Assembly: GCA_964469165.1 (NCBI GenBank)
Contig: CAYXXZ010000008.1
Coordinates: 1 to 57,770 of the forward strand
Length of the DNA: 57,770 nucleotides
Reading direction: 5' to 3'
Source: CAYXXZ01 sp964469165
Lineage (GTDB): Bacteria; Pseudomonadota; Gammaproteobacteria; Pseudomonadales; Porticoccaceae
The notes under the pieces are model-generated. The model saw nothing but the letters and a program-made list of their open reading frames with translations, had not been told where the DNA came from and made no database searches. Position numbers and translations under genes: made by a program. Below, in pieces: positions 1 to 13,601 of this stretch; within the stretch, counting starts at the first letter, position 1; each line of letters begins with the position of its first letter.

Positions 1-120
1 TCATACCTCGCTTAGTAGATTCTACCAAACGGGAGTGTCCGTTTTTGTCAGGCTATCTCACCTCTCGATCCGCATTGTTCACCTGAGTTTCACCACGACC
101 GATGCACTGGGTCTGCCCCT

Positions 121-210
121 GTAGGAGCCTGCCTGCAGGCGACCGCTGTCGTGTGGTTCGATGCTGTGTGTGGTTCGATGGCTGTGTGTCGCCTGCAGGC
201 AGGCTCCTAC
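121..210. repeat. paired REP-like element
   Basis: Two inverted 23-base arms (121-143 and 188-210) begin with GTAGGAGCCTGCCTGCAGGC. Each arm carries its own inner palindrome GCCTGCAGGC. The 44-base centre contains a direct repeat of GTGGTTCGATG. The same arms recur at 427, 15180, 15325, 15461, 33726 and 50111. The design resembles the REP doublets (REPINs) of Pseudomonas. Confidence 0.85.
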
Positions 211-292
211 AGGGTAAGGCCCTGACGTGGAGCCCGTCTTGGTCATGCGGGACCGTCGTATCTTCCAGGTGCTGACGCAGACGGGCCAAACG

Positions 293-354
293 CTGCAGGA
301 GCTTGCCCGCAAGCGACAACCACCGAATTTGTCGCCTGCGGGTAGGCCTCCTAC
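293..354. repeat. degenerate paired REP-like element
   Basis: The left arm (about 293-317) reads as a variant with GGAGCTTGCCCGCAAGCGAC. The right arm (331-354) carries GTCGCCTGCGGGTAGG with an extra base. It looks like an older, diverged copy of the neighbouring elements. Confidence 0.6.
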
Positions 355-426
355 GTGAAACGTGCAACTTGAAAATCAGAGGCCACGCAAGGTGGTGAAC
401 AGGCCCTAAAAACTCGGTCTGCCCCT

Positions 427-512
427 GTAGGAGCCTGCCTGCAGGCGACCGCTGTAGTGTTTCGATGCTGTGTGTGGTTCGATGGCTGTGTCGCCTGCAG
501 GCAGGCTCCTAC
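427..512. repeat. paired REP-like element
   Basis: The arms at 427-449 and 490-512 are identical to those at 121-210. The centre is a slightly shortened version of the same TTCGATG-containing sequence, so the two copies are closely related duplicates about 300 bases apart. Confidence 0.85.
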
Positions 513-543
513 AAGGTGACCTTCTCGCTCAAGATGTCCCACG

Positions 544-1559
544 TCAAAGCTTATGGCTTGCCCCTCGGGACGCTTCCTCGATATATCCCCGATCGACAAA
601 CCAGCGATAGGCGTCGCGGATGGCGTCATCGACACTCCCATGGCTGTAGCCCAGTTCGCGCTCGGCCTTGGCCGACGAATAGCGGCAATCCGCGAACGAC
701 CAGGCGATCCCTGAGCTGTTGAGCAGGCTGTTCTTTCCCGTCAGGTATTCCTTGGCGTCGCCGAACCAGCCCAGCACTTTCCCCAGCCCCTTCGGCAACG
801 CCCTGGTGACGGGTGCCGCATCGGCGATGGCCGCGATCCTGGCGAATAGCTCTCTGTACGTGAGATTTTCACCGCCGAGAATATAGCGCTGCCCGGCGAC
901 ACCTCTCTGCGCCGCCAGAATCATGCCCCTGGCCACGTCGCGCACATCGACGAAGTTGTTGGTGCCCGGCGGGTAGGCGGGAATGGCGCCATTGCACAGA
1001 TCCAGAATCATGCGGCACGAGCTCAGCTTGCTGTCACCCGGCCCGAACATGTAGCAGGGGTTCACCACCACCGCGTTCATCCCCTCTTGCGCCGCGGCGA
1101 GCACCTTGGCTTCGGCGCTGCGCTTGGTTTGGGTGTAACCGTTGTTCATGCCGTATTTTTGCAGATTCCAGCCATACTCTTCGCTGACATCGCCACCGTC
1201 TTCCGAAACCGCGCAGGTGGCGACCGTCGAGCAGTACACCAGGCGCGCCGAGGGCTGCAACATCTGAGCGGCCAGGAGCTGGTCGGTCAACTCCAGGTTG
1301 GCTGCGCGCATGTTGGCCGTGACGCCGTTGCTGGTGCCCACCTGCGCGGCGCAGTGAAATACCACGTCGGCCTGCGCGACCGCTGCCGCCAGCGTCGTCA
1401 CATCCCGGTAGGCATTCATTACCCAGGCGACGTCGATGTCGTCGAGCACGCGGATATCCGACCCCGGGCGCGCCAGACAGGTCACCTGATGCCCATCGGC
1501 AACCAACTGCCGAACGAGATTGTTGCCAAGGAATCCGCTGGCGCCCGTAACCACAGCCT

Positions 1560-1563
<4 letters not shown>
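544..1563 (-). CDS. NAD-dependent epimerase/dehydratase (extended SDR)
   Basis: A 339-residue extended short-chain dehydrogenase/reductase. The Rossmann motif GASGFLG lies at the extreme N-terminus, and YTQTK (a YxxxK active-site pair) near the middle follows a conserved CST segment. The sequence resembles dihydroflavonol-4-reductase-like and sugar-epimerase members, but I cannot assign the substrate. I chose the ATG at 1563 because it overlaps the stop of the upstream sensor gene (ATGA) and places the nucleotide-binding motif at the usual position; a longer open frame upstream has no support. It is the last gene of the operon that starts with the ThDP enzyme, so it may modify an envelope sugar or a metabolite of that pathway; that is inference. 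Confidence 0.85.
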
Positions 1564-5978
<4,415 letters not shown>

Positions 5979-6123
5979 TCACGGCTCCCGGACACAGACA
6001 CCTGCCGGACGATCCCGTGAGGCGCGCGTCAGCCTGCCAGCGACCTTCATGCGTCGCGAGGCAGAGAACCGCCATCTGAATTGACACACTTTCCACGATA
6101 GTTGAACCCCAGGATCGTATTGA

Positions 6124-7104
6124 TTACATCTCCGGCAGGAAAAGCTCGATATTGGCGCGGGACTGGGCTGTCAGCTTCACGCCAATATGGTTTCCCGTCC
6201 GCTCATTGAACGCCACTTTCACATCCTTGAGTGTTTCGACACCGCCGCGTCCCCGCTCGGAGGAGGCCTCGTCCGCCATGCGCCCGAGGCGGTGCCCGAT
6301 GCCAATGTTATCCGGATATATGGCAAAAAGCGCGCCCCGCTTGACAAATACGGGGGTCGAGGAAAAAACCGCCAGGCGCTTGTCCCAGGCGGCGTCGAGT
6401 ACCACTTTCAGCAACGTGCCATCGATCAGCGCCGCATCGGACATCAACCACACCGCATCGTTTCTTCTCGCCTTCTTGACGATATCCCGGAATGCGAGGG
6501 CCGCGGTTCTGACATCCGTGGCAGGCGCGGCGTTGAAGCTGATGCGCTTGTTCTTGAGGTAGGCCGTCGCGGTATCGATCAGGCTCTGGTGGTGCTCCGG
6601 GTTGTAAACCACGTGCACCGTACCGGTCTGGGGAAAGATTTCCAGCAGGCGCGACAGGTAGACCTGTGCGTCGGCCTCCAGCAGAATGCCACCCTCGATG
6701 ACAGAGCCGGGTTCCACCCGCGCCACCGCCGCATACACGGGCACGTCCATATCCGCCGAAGCCACCACGTCGAGACTCTTGTTACCGAGCGCGATCACCG
6801 CTTTCTGCTCTGTCCCGCCCACGTGGGCGGAGAGCAGGGAGCGCGAAAAATGGCCGTTCACCGGAAATTCGTTCACGACCCCGGAATAGCCGCTGCGTAT
6901 ACCGGCGATCAGATCCCGGTACACATTCGAGAACGGCTCTCTCACCATGGGATACACGACCGTCACTTCGTCCTGCGCGGACGCCGGCACAAAGAAAAGG
7001 CACGAGAAAAGGAGAACAAGCAGCTTCCCAAGCTTGTTCCTCCGTCTGCGGTCACCTGAAGGCAGGCCTAACTGCATAAACTGTTTCCCTGTCACATGCA
7101 TCAT
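6124..7104 (-). CDS. orphan ABC-type substrate-binding protein
   Basis: About 326 residues, with a basic n-region (RRRRNK), a hydrophobic core and an ASAQDE-type signal cleavage site, then a periplasmic binding fold of the ABC_sub_bind kind (PF04392-like, judged by segments such as VIALGNKSLDVVA and VHVVYNPEH). No permease or ATPase gene is nearby. Its ATG overlaps the stop of the TonB-receptor gene by one base; a second ATG at 7074 has a better ribosome-binding site (AGGGAA), so the true start may be there. The gene is 145 bases upstream of the hybrid kinase. I infer a role as a periplasmic sensor partner rather than an uptake component. Ligand unknown. Confidence 0.8.
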   Translation of the reverse strand: MMHVTGKQFMQLGLPSGDRRRRNKLGKLLVLLFSCLFFVPASAQDEVTVVYPMVREPFSNVYRDLIAGIRSGYSGVVNEFPVNGHFSRSLLSAHVGGTEQKAVIALGNKSLDVVASADMDVPVYAAVARVEPGSVIEGGILLEADAQVYLSRLLEIFPQTGTVHVVYNPEHHQSLIDTATAYLKNKRISFNAAPATDVRTAALAFRDIVKKARRNDAVWLMSDAALIDGTLLKVVLDAAWDKRLAVFSSTPVFVKRGALFAIYPDNIGIGHRLGRMADEASSERGRGGVETLKDVKVAFNERTGNHIGVKLTAQSRANIELFLPEM

Positions 7105-9251
7105 CAAAACTGATATCTTATTTCCCCGAACAGGGAACGCCCCGGCAACGGCAAATCGTCGGGAATCGCTGGAACAGGAAAACCGTTGGGCGTGGGCTCT
7201 CTGGCATCCTCGTCAAACAGGTTCTTGATCAGAACGGCTGCCTCCAGATTTCCCCACAGGTTTTTCCGCCGCAGCGTCAGGTCCACCAGGACGTAGTCGT
7301 CCACCCGAGAGCGCGCATCAGAAATCTCCCTTTTGCGGTCCATTACCCAATTGGCCTGCAGGTTCAGGCTGGTGTTGGGCATGAACTCCCAGTGCGACTG
7401 CACGTAAACCTTCTTGCCGGGCGCATTGGCCACATCCGAATCGGTGGCTTTATTGGTGGATTCCTGCCAGGCAAAATTCGCCGAAAACGCCAGCGATGGC
7501 GTCACGGACCACTTGCTCTCGAGCTCTACGCCGTAACCCGTCTGCTTGCCCGCATTCTGAGCGGTGGAGGTTCCGCCATCCGCCTCCGGCACGAACTGGA
7601 TGATGTCTTCCCACTCGTAATAAAAGGTGTTGAAGATGAAATCGAGGTCGTAATTGACTTTGTAATCGAAAACCAGCTCGTAGCTGCGCAGCGTCTCGGC
7701 CTTCAGGTTGGGATTACCCAGCGCCGTGGGATTGTTGATGGCGCGGGTCTCCGCAAATGCGGGCGCCCGGAACGCCTCGCCGTAGAGGAATTTGGTGGTC
7801 AGGTTGCGGCTCGTGGACCACACCAGCGCCAGGCGTGGATTGAGGGTGTGACCGAAATCGGAATATTCGTCGTAACGCAGGCCCGCGGTAAGCTGCCAAT
7901 CGTTGGCGAGTGTGTAGACATCCTGAACATAAAAATAATGGTTCTTGCGATCACCTTCCTGGAGAAACACAAAGGGCGTGTCCGACACATCCACGATGCC
8001 TCCAGCCGGCAGAATGAAAGCGCAGGAATCCTCATCGGTACAGTAATTTTTCTTTTCCTTGACCCTGTACAGATCGCCGTAGTAATAACCGCCACCAAAG
8101 GTCAGATCGTGGTCATTCAGGCCCACGTAGTGAAACGCGGCATTGAAACGCGAATGCCGCTCGTAGATCTCGGGGCTGCCCACGACGCCATCCGGAAACA
8201 GGCCGAACAGCGGCTGACCATTTTCGTCGAAGAAGGAGCCGGTCGATCCGGGCGGAAAAATCAGCGCATTCTTGTCCACTTCCTGAGTGACATCGAGAAA
8301 GCTGGCCGACACTATCGCCGACAGACTGTCCGTAAAAAGCGAGGGTATGCTGTAGGTCAGGTCGAAATTGATGCGCTCGCTGGCAAATTCCGCGTGCGGA
8401 TCCAGGGCCTGGGCAACGCCGGCGCCACTCTGTGCGTTATAGCGCCCCTGGTAACCGCCGCGGAGCACGAAATCCTTGTATCGGTAATCGAGCCGGGCGT
8501 CGATGGTTTCCCGACCCAGATTCACAGCGCCCGGAGCGAGGGACGCAGAGGTTCCCGCGATACTGTCGAGATAGGATTGCAGGTCGGCGGCGATGATTTC
8601 GTCCTGGCCATCGGTGGTCTTGCCTTCCAGAACGAAGCCGACGTGGGAATGCTCCCATTTTTTGCGGAACTTGGCACTGAGCTCGCGCGTGTTGTAGCTT
8701 CCATAACGGGCCATCAGCTCATTTTCGGTGATGGTATCGCCACCCTCGGTAATGATGTTGATGACTCCCGCGAATGCATCGGCGCCGTACACGGCCGATC
8801 CCGGGCCGCGAATGATCTCGATGCGATTTATGGCCTCCACCGGCATGCCCACCCAGGCGTTGCTGCGGTTGCCGGTGAACAGGTTGGTCAGGGGAATACC
8901 GTTGACCAGCATCAACACCTGCGGATTGTATCCGGAGTAGATGCCCCTGAAGGTGTAAATGGGGTTGTAGCCCTGCGGATTTCTCGACACGTGCAGGCCG
9001 GGCACCGTTCCCAGAACTTCGTCGATGTCGGTGGCGCCGATACGCCTGATGTCCTGCGCGGTGATGACCGACGCCACCGCGGGCGCCTTCGACACCGGCT
9101 GTTTGTAGCCCGTGGCAATACTGATGAACTCCTCACTGCCGAAAATACCCAGCAGCTCGGCTTCGGAGATATCATCGGAATACGCCTGGAACGTCCCGCA
9201 AAGCAGGAGTGACGACATGATCAGGCGTATATTTATTTGTAATGTGCCCAT
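7104..9251 (-). CDS. TonB-dependent outer-membrane receptor
   Basis: About 715 residues. A signal peptide (SSLLLCGTFQAYS) is followed by the plug domain: VASVITAQDIRRIGATDIDEV, PGLHVSR, a VNGIP loop and IEIIRGPGSAVYGADAFAGV. The long beta-barrel ends in aromatic FGEIRYQF, as expected for assembly by BAM. The plug sequence is of the siderophore/vitamin B12/colicin type, but the ligand cannot be read from sequence. I chose the ATG at 9251, two bases after the stop of the upstream citrate-synthase-like gene. A longer frame would overlap that gene and add a non-signal N-terminus. No TonB/ExbBD or transporter gene is present locally. Position between the enzyme genes and the binding protein suggests that it recognises a substrate or product of the pathway. 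Confidence 0.92.
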   Translation of the reverse strand: MGTLQINIRLIMSSLLLCGTFQAYSDDISEAELLGIFGSEEFISIATGYKQPVSKAPAVASVITAQDIRRIGATDIDEVLGTVPGLHVSRNPQGYNPIYTFRGIYSGYNPQVLMLVNGIPLTNLFTGNRSNAWVGMPVEAINRIEIIRGPGSAVYGADAFAGVINIITEGGDTITENELMARYGSYNTRELSAKFRKKWEHSHVGFVLEGKTTDGQDEIIAADLQSYLDSIAGTSASLAPGAVNLGRETIDARLDYRYKDFVLRGGYQGRYNAQSGAGVAQALDPHAEFASERINFDLTYSIPSLFTDSLSAIVSASFLDVTQEVDKNALIFPPGSTGSFFDENGQPLFGLFPDGVVGSPEIYERHSRFNAAFHYVGLNDHDLTFGGGYYYGDLYRVKEKKNYCTDEDSCAFILPAGGIVDVSDTPFVFLQEGDRKNHYFYVQDVYTLANDWQLTAGLRYDEYSDFGHTLNPRLALVWSTSRNLTTKFLYGEAFRAPAFAETRAINNPTALGNPNLKAETLRSYELVFDYKVNYDLDFIFNTFYYEWEDIIQFVPEADGGTSTAQNAGKQTGYGVELESKWSVTPSLAFSANFAWQESTNKATDSDVANAPGKKVYVQSHWEFMPNTSLNLQANWVMDRKREISDARSRVDDYVLVDLTLRRKNLWGNLEAAVLIKNLFDEDAREPTPNGFPVPAIPDDLPLPGRSLFGEIRYQF

Positions 9252-9253
9252 AA

Positions 9254-10057
9254 CTATGCATAGTTCCTTTTTGACTTTCCGGAGTACGCGATCTGATCGC
9301 AACTCACGGGAAATAATGCGCCCTCCGGCTTTTCCAGCGCGTCGATGTGACACGGCACCATGCCCGCCGAAAAGGACAGCAGGGCGATATAGACAAACTC
9401 ACGGGGGGAATAGCCGATCTCCGCGAGGATTGCCGCACAATAGATGGAAATATTAGCTTTCAGCCGGTATCTCGTATCCTGCAGAATATCTTCGACCTTT
9501 CGCACCAGCGCGAGAAACGGCAGCCCATCACCCAGCAAGCGCTCAACCTGCCGCAGCAGAGGCTCGATGCGTTCATCCTCGGAAATGATGGGTCGACCAA
9601 ACCCCGGAATGCCGCGATATTTTTTTACGTAATGCAGAACGAACGCCTGCAATTGCTCTTCGTCCGCCCTCAGGGCAAAGGCTTCATACAGGAAGCTCGA
9701 GCCGAGCAGATCCGGCTTTCTCCCGTAAATCGTCGCTTCGGACACGGCGGTCGCGGCGGCAATGGCAAGGGGCGGCGTGCTTCTCGTCGTTCCGCCCATC
9801 GCTGCCACACGGTTGTTCCAGATTCTCGGGTCGGGAAAACTGGTACAGATGGTCCAGATGATCTCGAGCATTTTCGCCTGATTGGCGCTCGGCTCACGGC
9901 CTTTTATGCCATACATGAGAAGCGTCATCCATGACTTGTCGTTGAAATCCTCGAACAGCGATTTCTCCCGGTACAGCACCTTTTCTCCCGGGAACCAGGC
10001 GCCTTTGTCCGTCGGCCAGTCGTTCTGGAAAAATCGCAGCCGATCCGGTCCTTTCAT
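9254..10057 (-). CDS. citrate-synthase-fold protein B, catalytic residues missing
   Basis: A 267-residue protein, well short of the about 430 residues of citrate synthase and near the size of citryl-CoA lyase. The fold is suggested by PGFGRP (151-156), matching the PGFGH block, by LKANISIYCA (199-208), matching the NVDFYSG block, and by a terminal IAYSG matching the family's C-terminal YxG. The usual catalytic residues are replaced: the PGFGH histidine by Arg, and the NVD aspartate by Ser. The LHGG histidine block is not recognisable. The gene overlaps gene A (ATGA) and is probably its divergent paralogue. It may be a regulatory or heteromeric subunit, or catalyse different chemistry. Automated annotation may label it citrate synthase or citryl-CoA lyase; the missing residues argue against taking that literally. 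Confidence 0.72.
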   Translation of the reverse strand: MKGPDRLRFFQNDWPTDKGAWFPGEKVLYREKSLFEDFNDKSWMTLLMYGIKGREPSANQAKMLEIIWTICTSFPDPRIWNNRVAAMGGTTRSTPPLAIAAATAVSEATIYGRKPDLLGSSFLYEAFALRADEEQLQAFVLHYVKKYRGIPGFGRPIISEDERIEPLLRQVERLLGDGLPFLALVRKVEDILQDTRYRLKANISIYCAAILAEIGYSPREFVYIALLSFSAGMVPCHIDALEKPEGALFPVSCDQIAYSGKSKRNYA

Positions 10058-10887
10058 TCGTCGTTCTCCAGTGAGGCCAGCACGCCCTGGTATTCGTCAT
10101 TCGTCATGGGCTTGAGAACAGGGCCGAAGAAAGGGTATTTTCTCCACCCGCTTTTTTCCTGTTCGAGTGCGTGGGCAGCCGCTCCCGGCAGGCGCAACAT
10201 CAGATAAAGCATCTCGGCCTCGCCTTCGGCGAAGCCGAGATCCGCGATGGCCGTGGCAATGACGCCGGACATGGCCAGCGGATAGCCTACCGTCTGCTCC
10301 AGCGTTTCGCGCTGCGTCTTGAGCCAGGAAAGACGGCCATCCGGTTTTATCGCCGCCAGCGCATCGAGTGTCTGCCGCACCGGCAGTGGGCACGAGGCGC
10401 CATTGGGGTCGAATCCTGGCACGTGCTCCATGGGCAGCCATACATCGGGCCGCTCTTCCTCGGGCGGCGCAAGCACGTAGTTCTGCCAGCTTGCAAGATC
10501 ACGGTCGCACACCTGCCAGAGCCGCATCATCTGCACGATTTCGCGACCTCCGGAAAGGTTGCCGGCGCCGATGGCAAGCGCGGCCATCAACGCCGAGGCG
10601 CGCGTCGACCCGCCGACGCCCGCGTCCATTGCCGCGCGCACGCTGTGGTCCCTGATGCCGGGATTGGCGATGGCCACCGCCAGGGTTTCAAGAAGCTTTT
10701 CCTGCTGCGCATCCGGCAGCTCCAGTTTGAAAAGCAGATACAGGTATTGCGTCCAGCGAATCTTGCCGAGCAGATCCCCGTAAACGTCGTAGCCCGAGCA
10801 ATAGCACGCCCGCGCCGCGAAGGGATTGTCCGCCTCCGCCTCTTCCAGCCATATTTTTGTTTTTATCGTTTCTCGTTCGTCACTCAC
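10054..10887 (-). CDS. citrate-synthase-fold protein A, catalytic residues missing
   Basis: A 277-residue protein. Its helix-rich N-terminal half (WTQYLYLLFKLELP, then GVGGSTRASALMAALAIGAG) follows the large-domain pattern of citrate synthase. LSGG at 111-114 aligns with the LHGG block, with Ser in place of the catalytic His. PGFD at 157-160 aligns with PGFGH, with no His. YPLAMSG at 202-208 aligns with NVDFYSG, with no Asp. LRLPGAAAHALEQ matches the family's late helix. Start and stop overlap the neighbouring genes by ATGA on both sides, so translation is probably coupled with the ThDP enzyme upstream and protein B downstream. The pair may form a heteromer. No known function is claimed. Confidence 0.75.
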   Translation of the reverse strand: MSDERETIKTKIWLEEAEADNPFAARACYCSGYDVYGDLLGKIRWTQYLYLLFKLELPDAQQEKLLETLAVAIANPGIRDHSVRAAMDAGVGGSTRASALMAALAIGAGNLSGGREIVQMMRLWQVCDRDLASWQNYVLAPPEEERPDVWLPMEHVPGFDPNGASCPLPVRQTLDALAAIKPDGRLSWLKTQRETLEQTVGYPLAMSGVIATAIADLGFAEGEAEMLYLMLRLPGAAAHALEQEKSGWRKYPFFGPVLKPMTNDEYQGVLASLENDE

Positions 10888-12686
10888 AGCTCGCCCCTCA
10901 GGATGCGGGTACGCAATCCTATCGGAGGCTTCGCTTCAGGGTCAATGCGCACATCCAGCACCGTCGGCCCCTTCCTATTCGCCATGGCGTCGCAGTCGAG
11001 TGCGAGAAGATCATCCACCGTTTCCACCACGTGACCGGGTACGCCCATGGCCTGTGCCATGGCCGCAAAATCGATTCTGGGCAGCTCGTAGCCGAAATTC
11101 TCGGCACCGGTCAGGCGCTGGCCGTGCTTGACCATGCCGTACCCCGCATCGTTGAGGATGAGGTAGATGACGGGCAATTCATGCTGAATGGCCACGGTGA
11201 TTTCCTGCCCCGCCATCAGGTAGCTGCCATCGCCGGTCAGGCACACCACGGGACAGCCCGGCAAGGCGAATGCAGTGCCCACCGCGCTGGCAATGGCCCA
11301 ACCCATGGAGGCAAAGTCGAGACTCGCCTTGAACAACCCGCCCTTGGCGTCGCGCTTGCCGGCGATGCGCCTGTCCTGCGGATGCAGATAATGAACAGCC
11401 CACGCGAAGCTGTTTCCCGAATCCGCCAGATAGCGCGTGCTGGGCGGAAAAAGATTCGGCAACTCCGCCATCAGACGCTGCGGCAGCAAGGGTGCCTGAT
11501 CGGAGTGATAGGCCGCTTCATCCTGGAGGCTGAAGTGAAAACGCCGCTGCGCCGAAAGTGCGCGAATCGTTTCCTCGTTGAGACGCCTGGGAACACCGTC
11601 CGCCGCCAGCCTTTCGCGCACGCCGTCGAAAATGGTGTCGATGTTGCCGCGCACATGCAGCCTGGCCATGGGCGAACCATTGAACTGGTTTTCGGAGGAC
11701 GCGACGTGAACCAGGCGGCCATTGAGGATGCTGTCGCGATCCCAGCCGTTGCTGGCCCACTCGCCAAGGGAAGCGCCAATCGCAACCACCAGGTCCACCT
11801 CCGGATCGCGCAGCGCCGTGACTGCGCTGTCATGGCCGGCAAATCCCAGGACACCGCGGAACAAATGGTGGAAAGGACTCACCAACCCCTTGCCGTGGGG
11901 CGTGACAACCAGGGGAATGTTCAACCACAGCGCCACATCGAGAATGGTCCCGATGGCGCCACTGGCTTCATTGCCGATCACGAATACCGCACGCTTGCTG
12001 CTGCGCAGCAGCTCGAAGAACTGCTGAAACGCCACCGTGTCCAGCCATTTGGTATGGGAAACCAGGTGCTCCAGATTGGCAAACTGCAGTGGCTTTTTCG
12101 GCGCGACCTTCAAGATGTCGATCGGAATGGTCAGGTGCGCGGGGCCCCTGGGATAGCGGTGCGCCGTCATGATCGCCGCCGCGAGCTTGTATTCAAGCTG
12201 ATCCGGATGCGATACGAATGAGTTGTAACGCGTGATACTTTCGAAGATCGACAGGGTATTGGTCCCGGTGCAGGATGACTCCTGCAGCGCCCCGCGACCA
12301 AAGGTATCCAGTGATGTCTGTGCCGTGATGACCAGCATGGGGACGTTGTTGGCGTAGGCCGACGCCACCCCGGTAACCATGTTGGTGGTTCCCGGCCCGG
12401 TGGTGGCGAAACACACGGCCAGTTTGCCGGACGCGCTGTAATAACCATCCGCCATGAATGCCGCACCGCTTTCATGGCGAGTGATGACGCAGCGCGGACC
12501 ACCATTTCTGCCGCTGCGCGCCAGCGCGTTTACCAGTGGCTCGATGGCTCCGCCAAGCACACCAAAAACGTATTCGACGCCCAGCTGTCGGATGTAGCCG
12601 ACGACGATATCGGCAAGCTCCCTCGGCAAGGTGCCTGCGCCACTCTCGTCATGAGGTATCTTCCCTTCCGGCATTGCTTTTTCCAT
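10884..12686 (-). CDS. ThDP-dependent enzyme, acetolactate-synthase-like
   Basis: A 600-residue three-domain ThDP enzyme. The N-terminal PYR domain carries TRHESGAAFMADGYY with the cofactor-activating Glu72 and the TTGPGTTN loop. The central domain spans about 210-350. The C-terminal PP domain carries GDGSYLMAGQE (GDG at 485-487) and the metal-binding Asn512 in LNDAGYGM. Family members make acetolactate, cleave 2-hydroxyacyl-CoA or decarboxylate 2-oxoacids; motifs alone do not decide between these. No small regulatory subunit gene (ilvH/ilvN) is next to it, and the partners are citrate-synthase-fold proteins, which argues against routine branched-chain amino acid synthesis. ATG at 12686 or 12674 could start it. 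It is the first gene of a seven-gene operon. Confidence 0.88.
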   Translation of the reverse strand: MEKAMPEGKIPHDESGAGTLPRELADIVVGYIRQLGVEYVFGVLGGAIEPLVNALARSGRNGGPRCVITRHESGAAFMADGYYSASGKLAVCFATTGPGTTNMVTGVASAYANNVPMLVITAQTSLDTFGRGALQESSCTGTNTLSIFESITRYNSFVSHPDQLEYKLAAAIMTAHRYPRGPAHLTIPIDILKVAPKKPLQFANLEHLVSHTKWLDTVAFQQFFELLRSSKRAVFVIGNEASGAIGTILDVALWLNIPLVVTPHGKGLVSPFHHLFRGVLGFAGHDSAVTALRDPEVDLVVAIGASLGEWASNGWDRDSILNGRLVHVASSENQFNGSPMARLHVRGNIDTIFDGVRERLAADGVPRRLNEETIRALSAQRRFHFSLQDEAAYHSDQAPLLPQRLMAELPNLFPPSTRYLADSGNSFAWAVHYLHPQDRRIAGKRDAKGGLFKASLDFASMGWAIASAVGTAFALPGCPVVCLTGDGSYLMAGQEITVAIQHELPVIYLILNDAGYGMVKHGQRLTGAENFGYELPRIDFAAMAQAMGVPGHVVETVDDLLALDCDAMANRKGPTVLDVRIDPEAKPPIGLRTRILRGEL

Positions 12687-12742
12687 CGTTAATCGTCCAA
12701 GTCTCGATCAGTTACATGAACAGCGCATCTGCAAGTCGGCGC

Positions 12743-12771
12743 ATTATCAACCCTGATATGCCGCCTTGCAA
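12743..12771 (-). promoter_or_regulatory. sigma-70-like promoter of the ThDP/citrate-synthase-like operon
   Basis: On the minus strand, TTGCAA (12771-12766) and GATAAT (12748-12743) are separated by 17 bases, 57 bases before the ATG. This is the only good promoter I see for the seven-gene operon. Confidence 0.6.
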
Positions 12772-12825
12772 AAAAGACCCGGGCGCTTGCGGCACAAGTC
12801 TGCGATCCGGATCGCCGGAACCTGA

Positions 12826-13524
12826 TCAGAAATTGAAGTTCAGACCGACGCTGGTCATGGTGTCGGTATTTTTCGTGTCATCGGGCACATCCGTGTTGTG
12901 TTTCACCGTGTAGGCAACTCGCAGCGCCAGCCTGGAGTTGATGCGCACCTTGAGAGCAAGGACCGACTCGGCAAACGTGTTGTCGGCACCGGACTCCACG
13001 TTGAGATCGCTCTCGAAACGTGTGGTATCGGTGAGCTCGTGGTGAAAACGCACGGCGGCGATACCCACAGCCTCGTTGAACGTCTCACCGGTTACCGCTT
13101 CTTCGCTGCGGCGATAACCCGCACCGCCCTCGACGTTGAACTGGGTAGCTTCGGTGTCGATGATCTTGTAACCCAGACCGGCGGCCAGCGATGACTGATA
13201 TTCGTAACCGCTGAAACGGTTGTCTTCGTAACGAAAAGCGCCGAAGGTATAGAGCGCGTCGGAAAGCTGGTAGTCGCTCTTCGCTCTCAGCGTATAGGAC
13301 TCGGCGCTGCGCGTGTCGTTTTCGGATGAATTGATCGCCTCCACCTGTCCGCTATGGCGCCATTTATCCCGCTCGTAAACGAGCTTGAGGTTCGCCAGCA
13401 GGGCATTGGTATCGGTATTTCCCGTGGCGCGGTTGTAGGCGACGTCGCCCTCGCCGGTCCAGTTTTTTTCACCATACACCATCGGGCTGGCCGCAACCAG
13501 ACAGATCGCAAGTAACTTCTTCAT
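12826..13524 (-). CDS. DUF481 outer-membrane beta-barrel (YdiY-like)
   Basis: A 232-residue protein with a clear signal peptide (KKLLAICLVAASPMVYG) and alternating strand pattern throughout, ending in VGLNFNF with a C-terminal Phe typical of outer-membrane barrels. WTGEGDVAYNRATGNTDT near the N-terminus is characteristic of DUF481 proteins, described as salt-induced outer-membrane proteins of unknown mechanism. AGAGGGAG precedes the ATG. It stands alone between der and the ThDP operon and probably has its own promoter in the 77-base gap. Confidence 0.87.
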   Translation of the reverse strand: MKKLLAICLVAASPMVYGEKNWTGEGDVAYNRATGNTDTNALLANLKLVYERDKWRHSGQVEAINSSENDTRSAESYTLRAKSDYQLSDALYTFGAFRYEDNRFSGYEYQSSLAAGLGYKIIDTEATQFNVEGGAGYRRSEEAVTGETFNEAVGIAAVRFHHELTDTTRFESDLNVESGADNTFAESVLALKVRINSRLALRVAYTVKHNTDVPDDTKNTDTMTSVGLNFNF

Positions 13525-13601
13525 GTTTTACTCCCTCTGAACAATATTGCCCCACGCCGCTCGCAACGCAGAAGCCCTTGAAAAATACTGGTGATGAAAC
13601 G

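Larger units (their letters stand above)
1..543. other. gene-free stretch with palindromic repeats
   Basis: I see no convincing gene here. The region lies downstream of the SDR gene that ends at 544. It holds two complete paired GTAGGAGCC-type elements and one degenerate one, listed separately. The first 60 bases show nothing recognisable. Short open frames here run through the repeats and are not believable proteins. Confidence 0.7.

Noticed and set aside
9254..10887. Annotating the two proteins as working citrate synthase or citryl-CoA lyase
   Set aside because: Both lack the catalytic His and Asp residues as far as I can align them by eye, and both are far shorter than citrate synthase.
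10884..12686. Calling the ThDP enzyme IlvB/IlvI of branched-chain amino acid synthesis
   Set aside because: No small regulatory subunit or ilvC follows, and the coupled partners are unrelated to that pathway.
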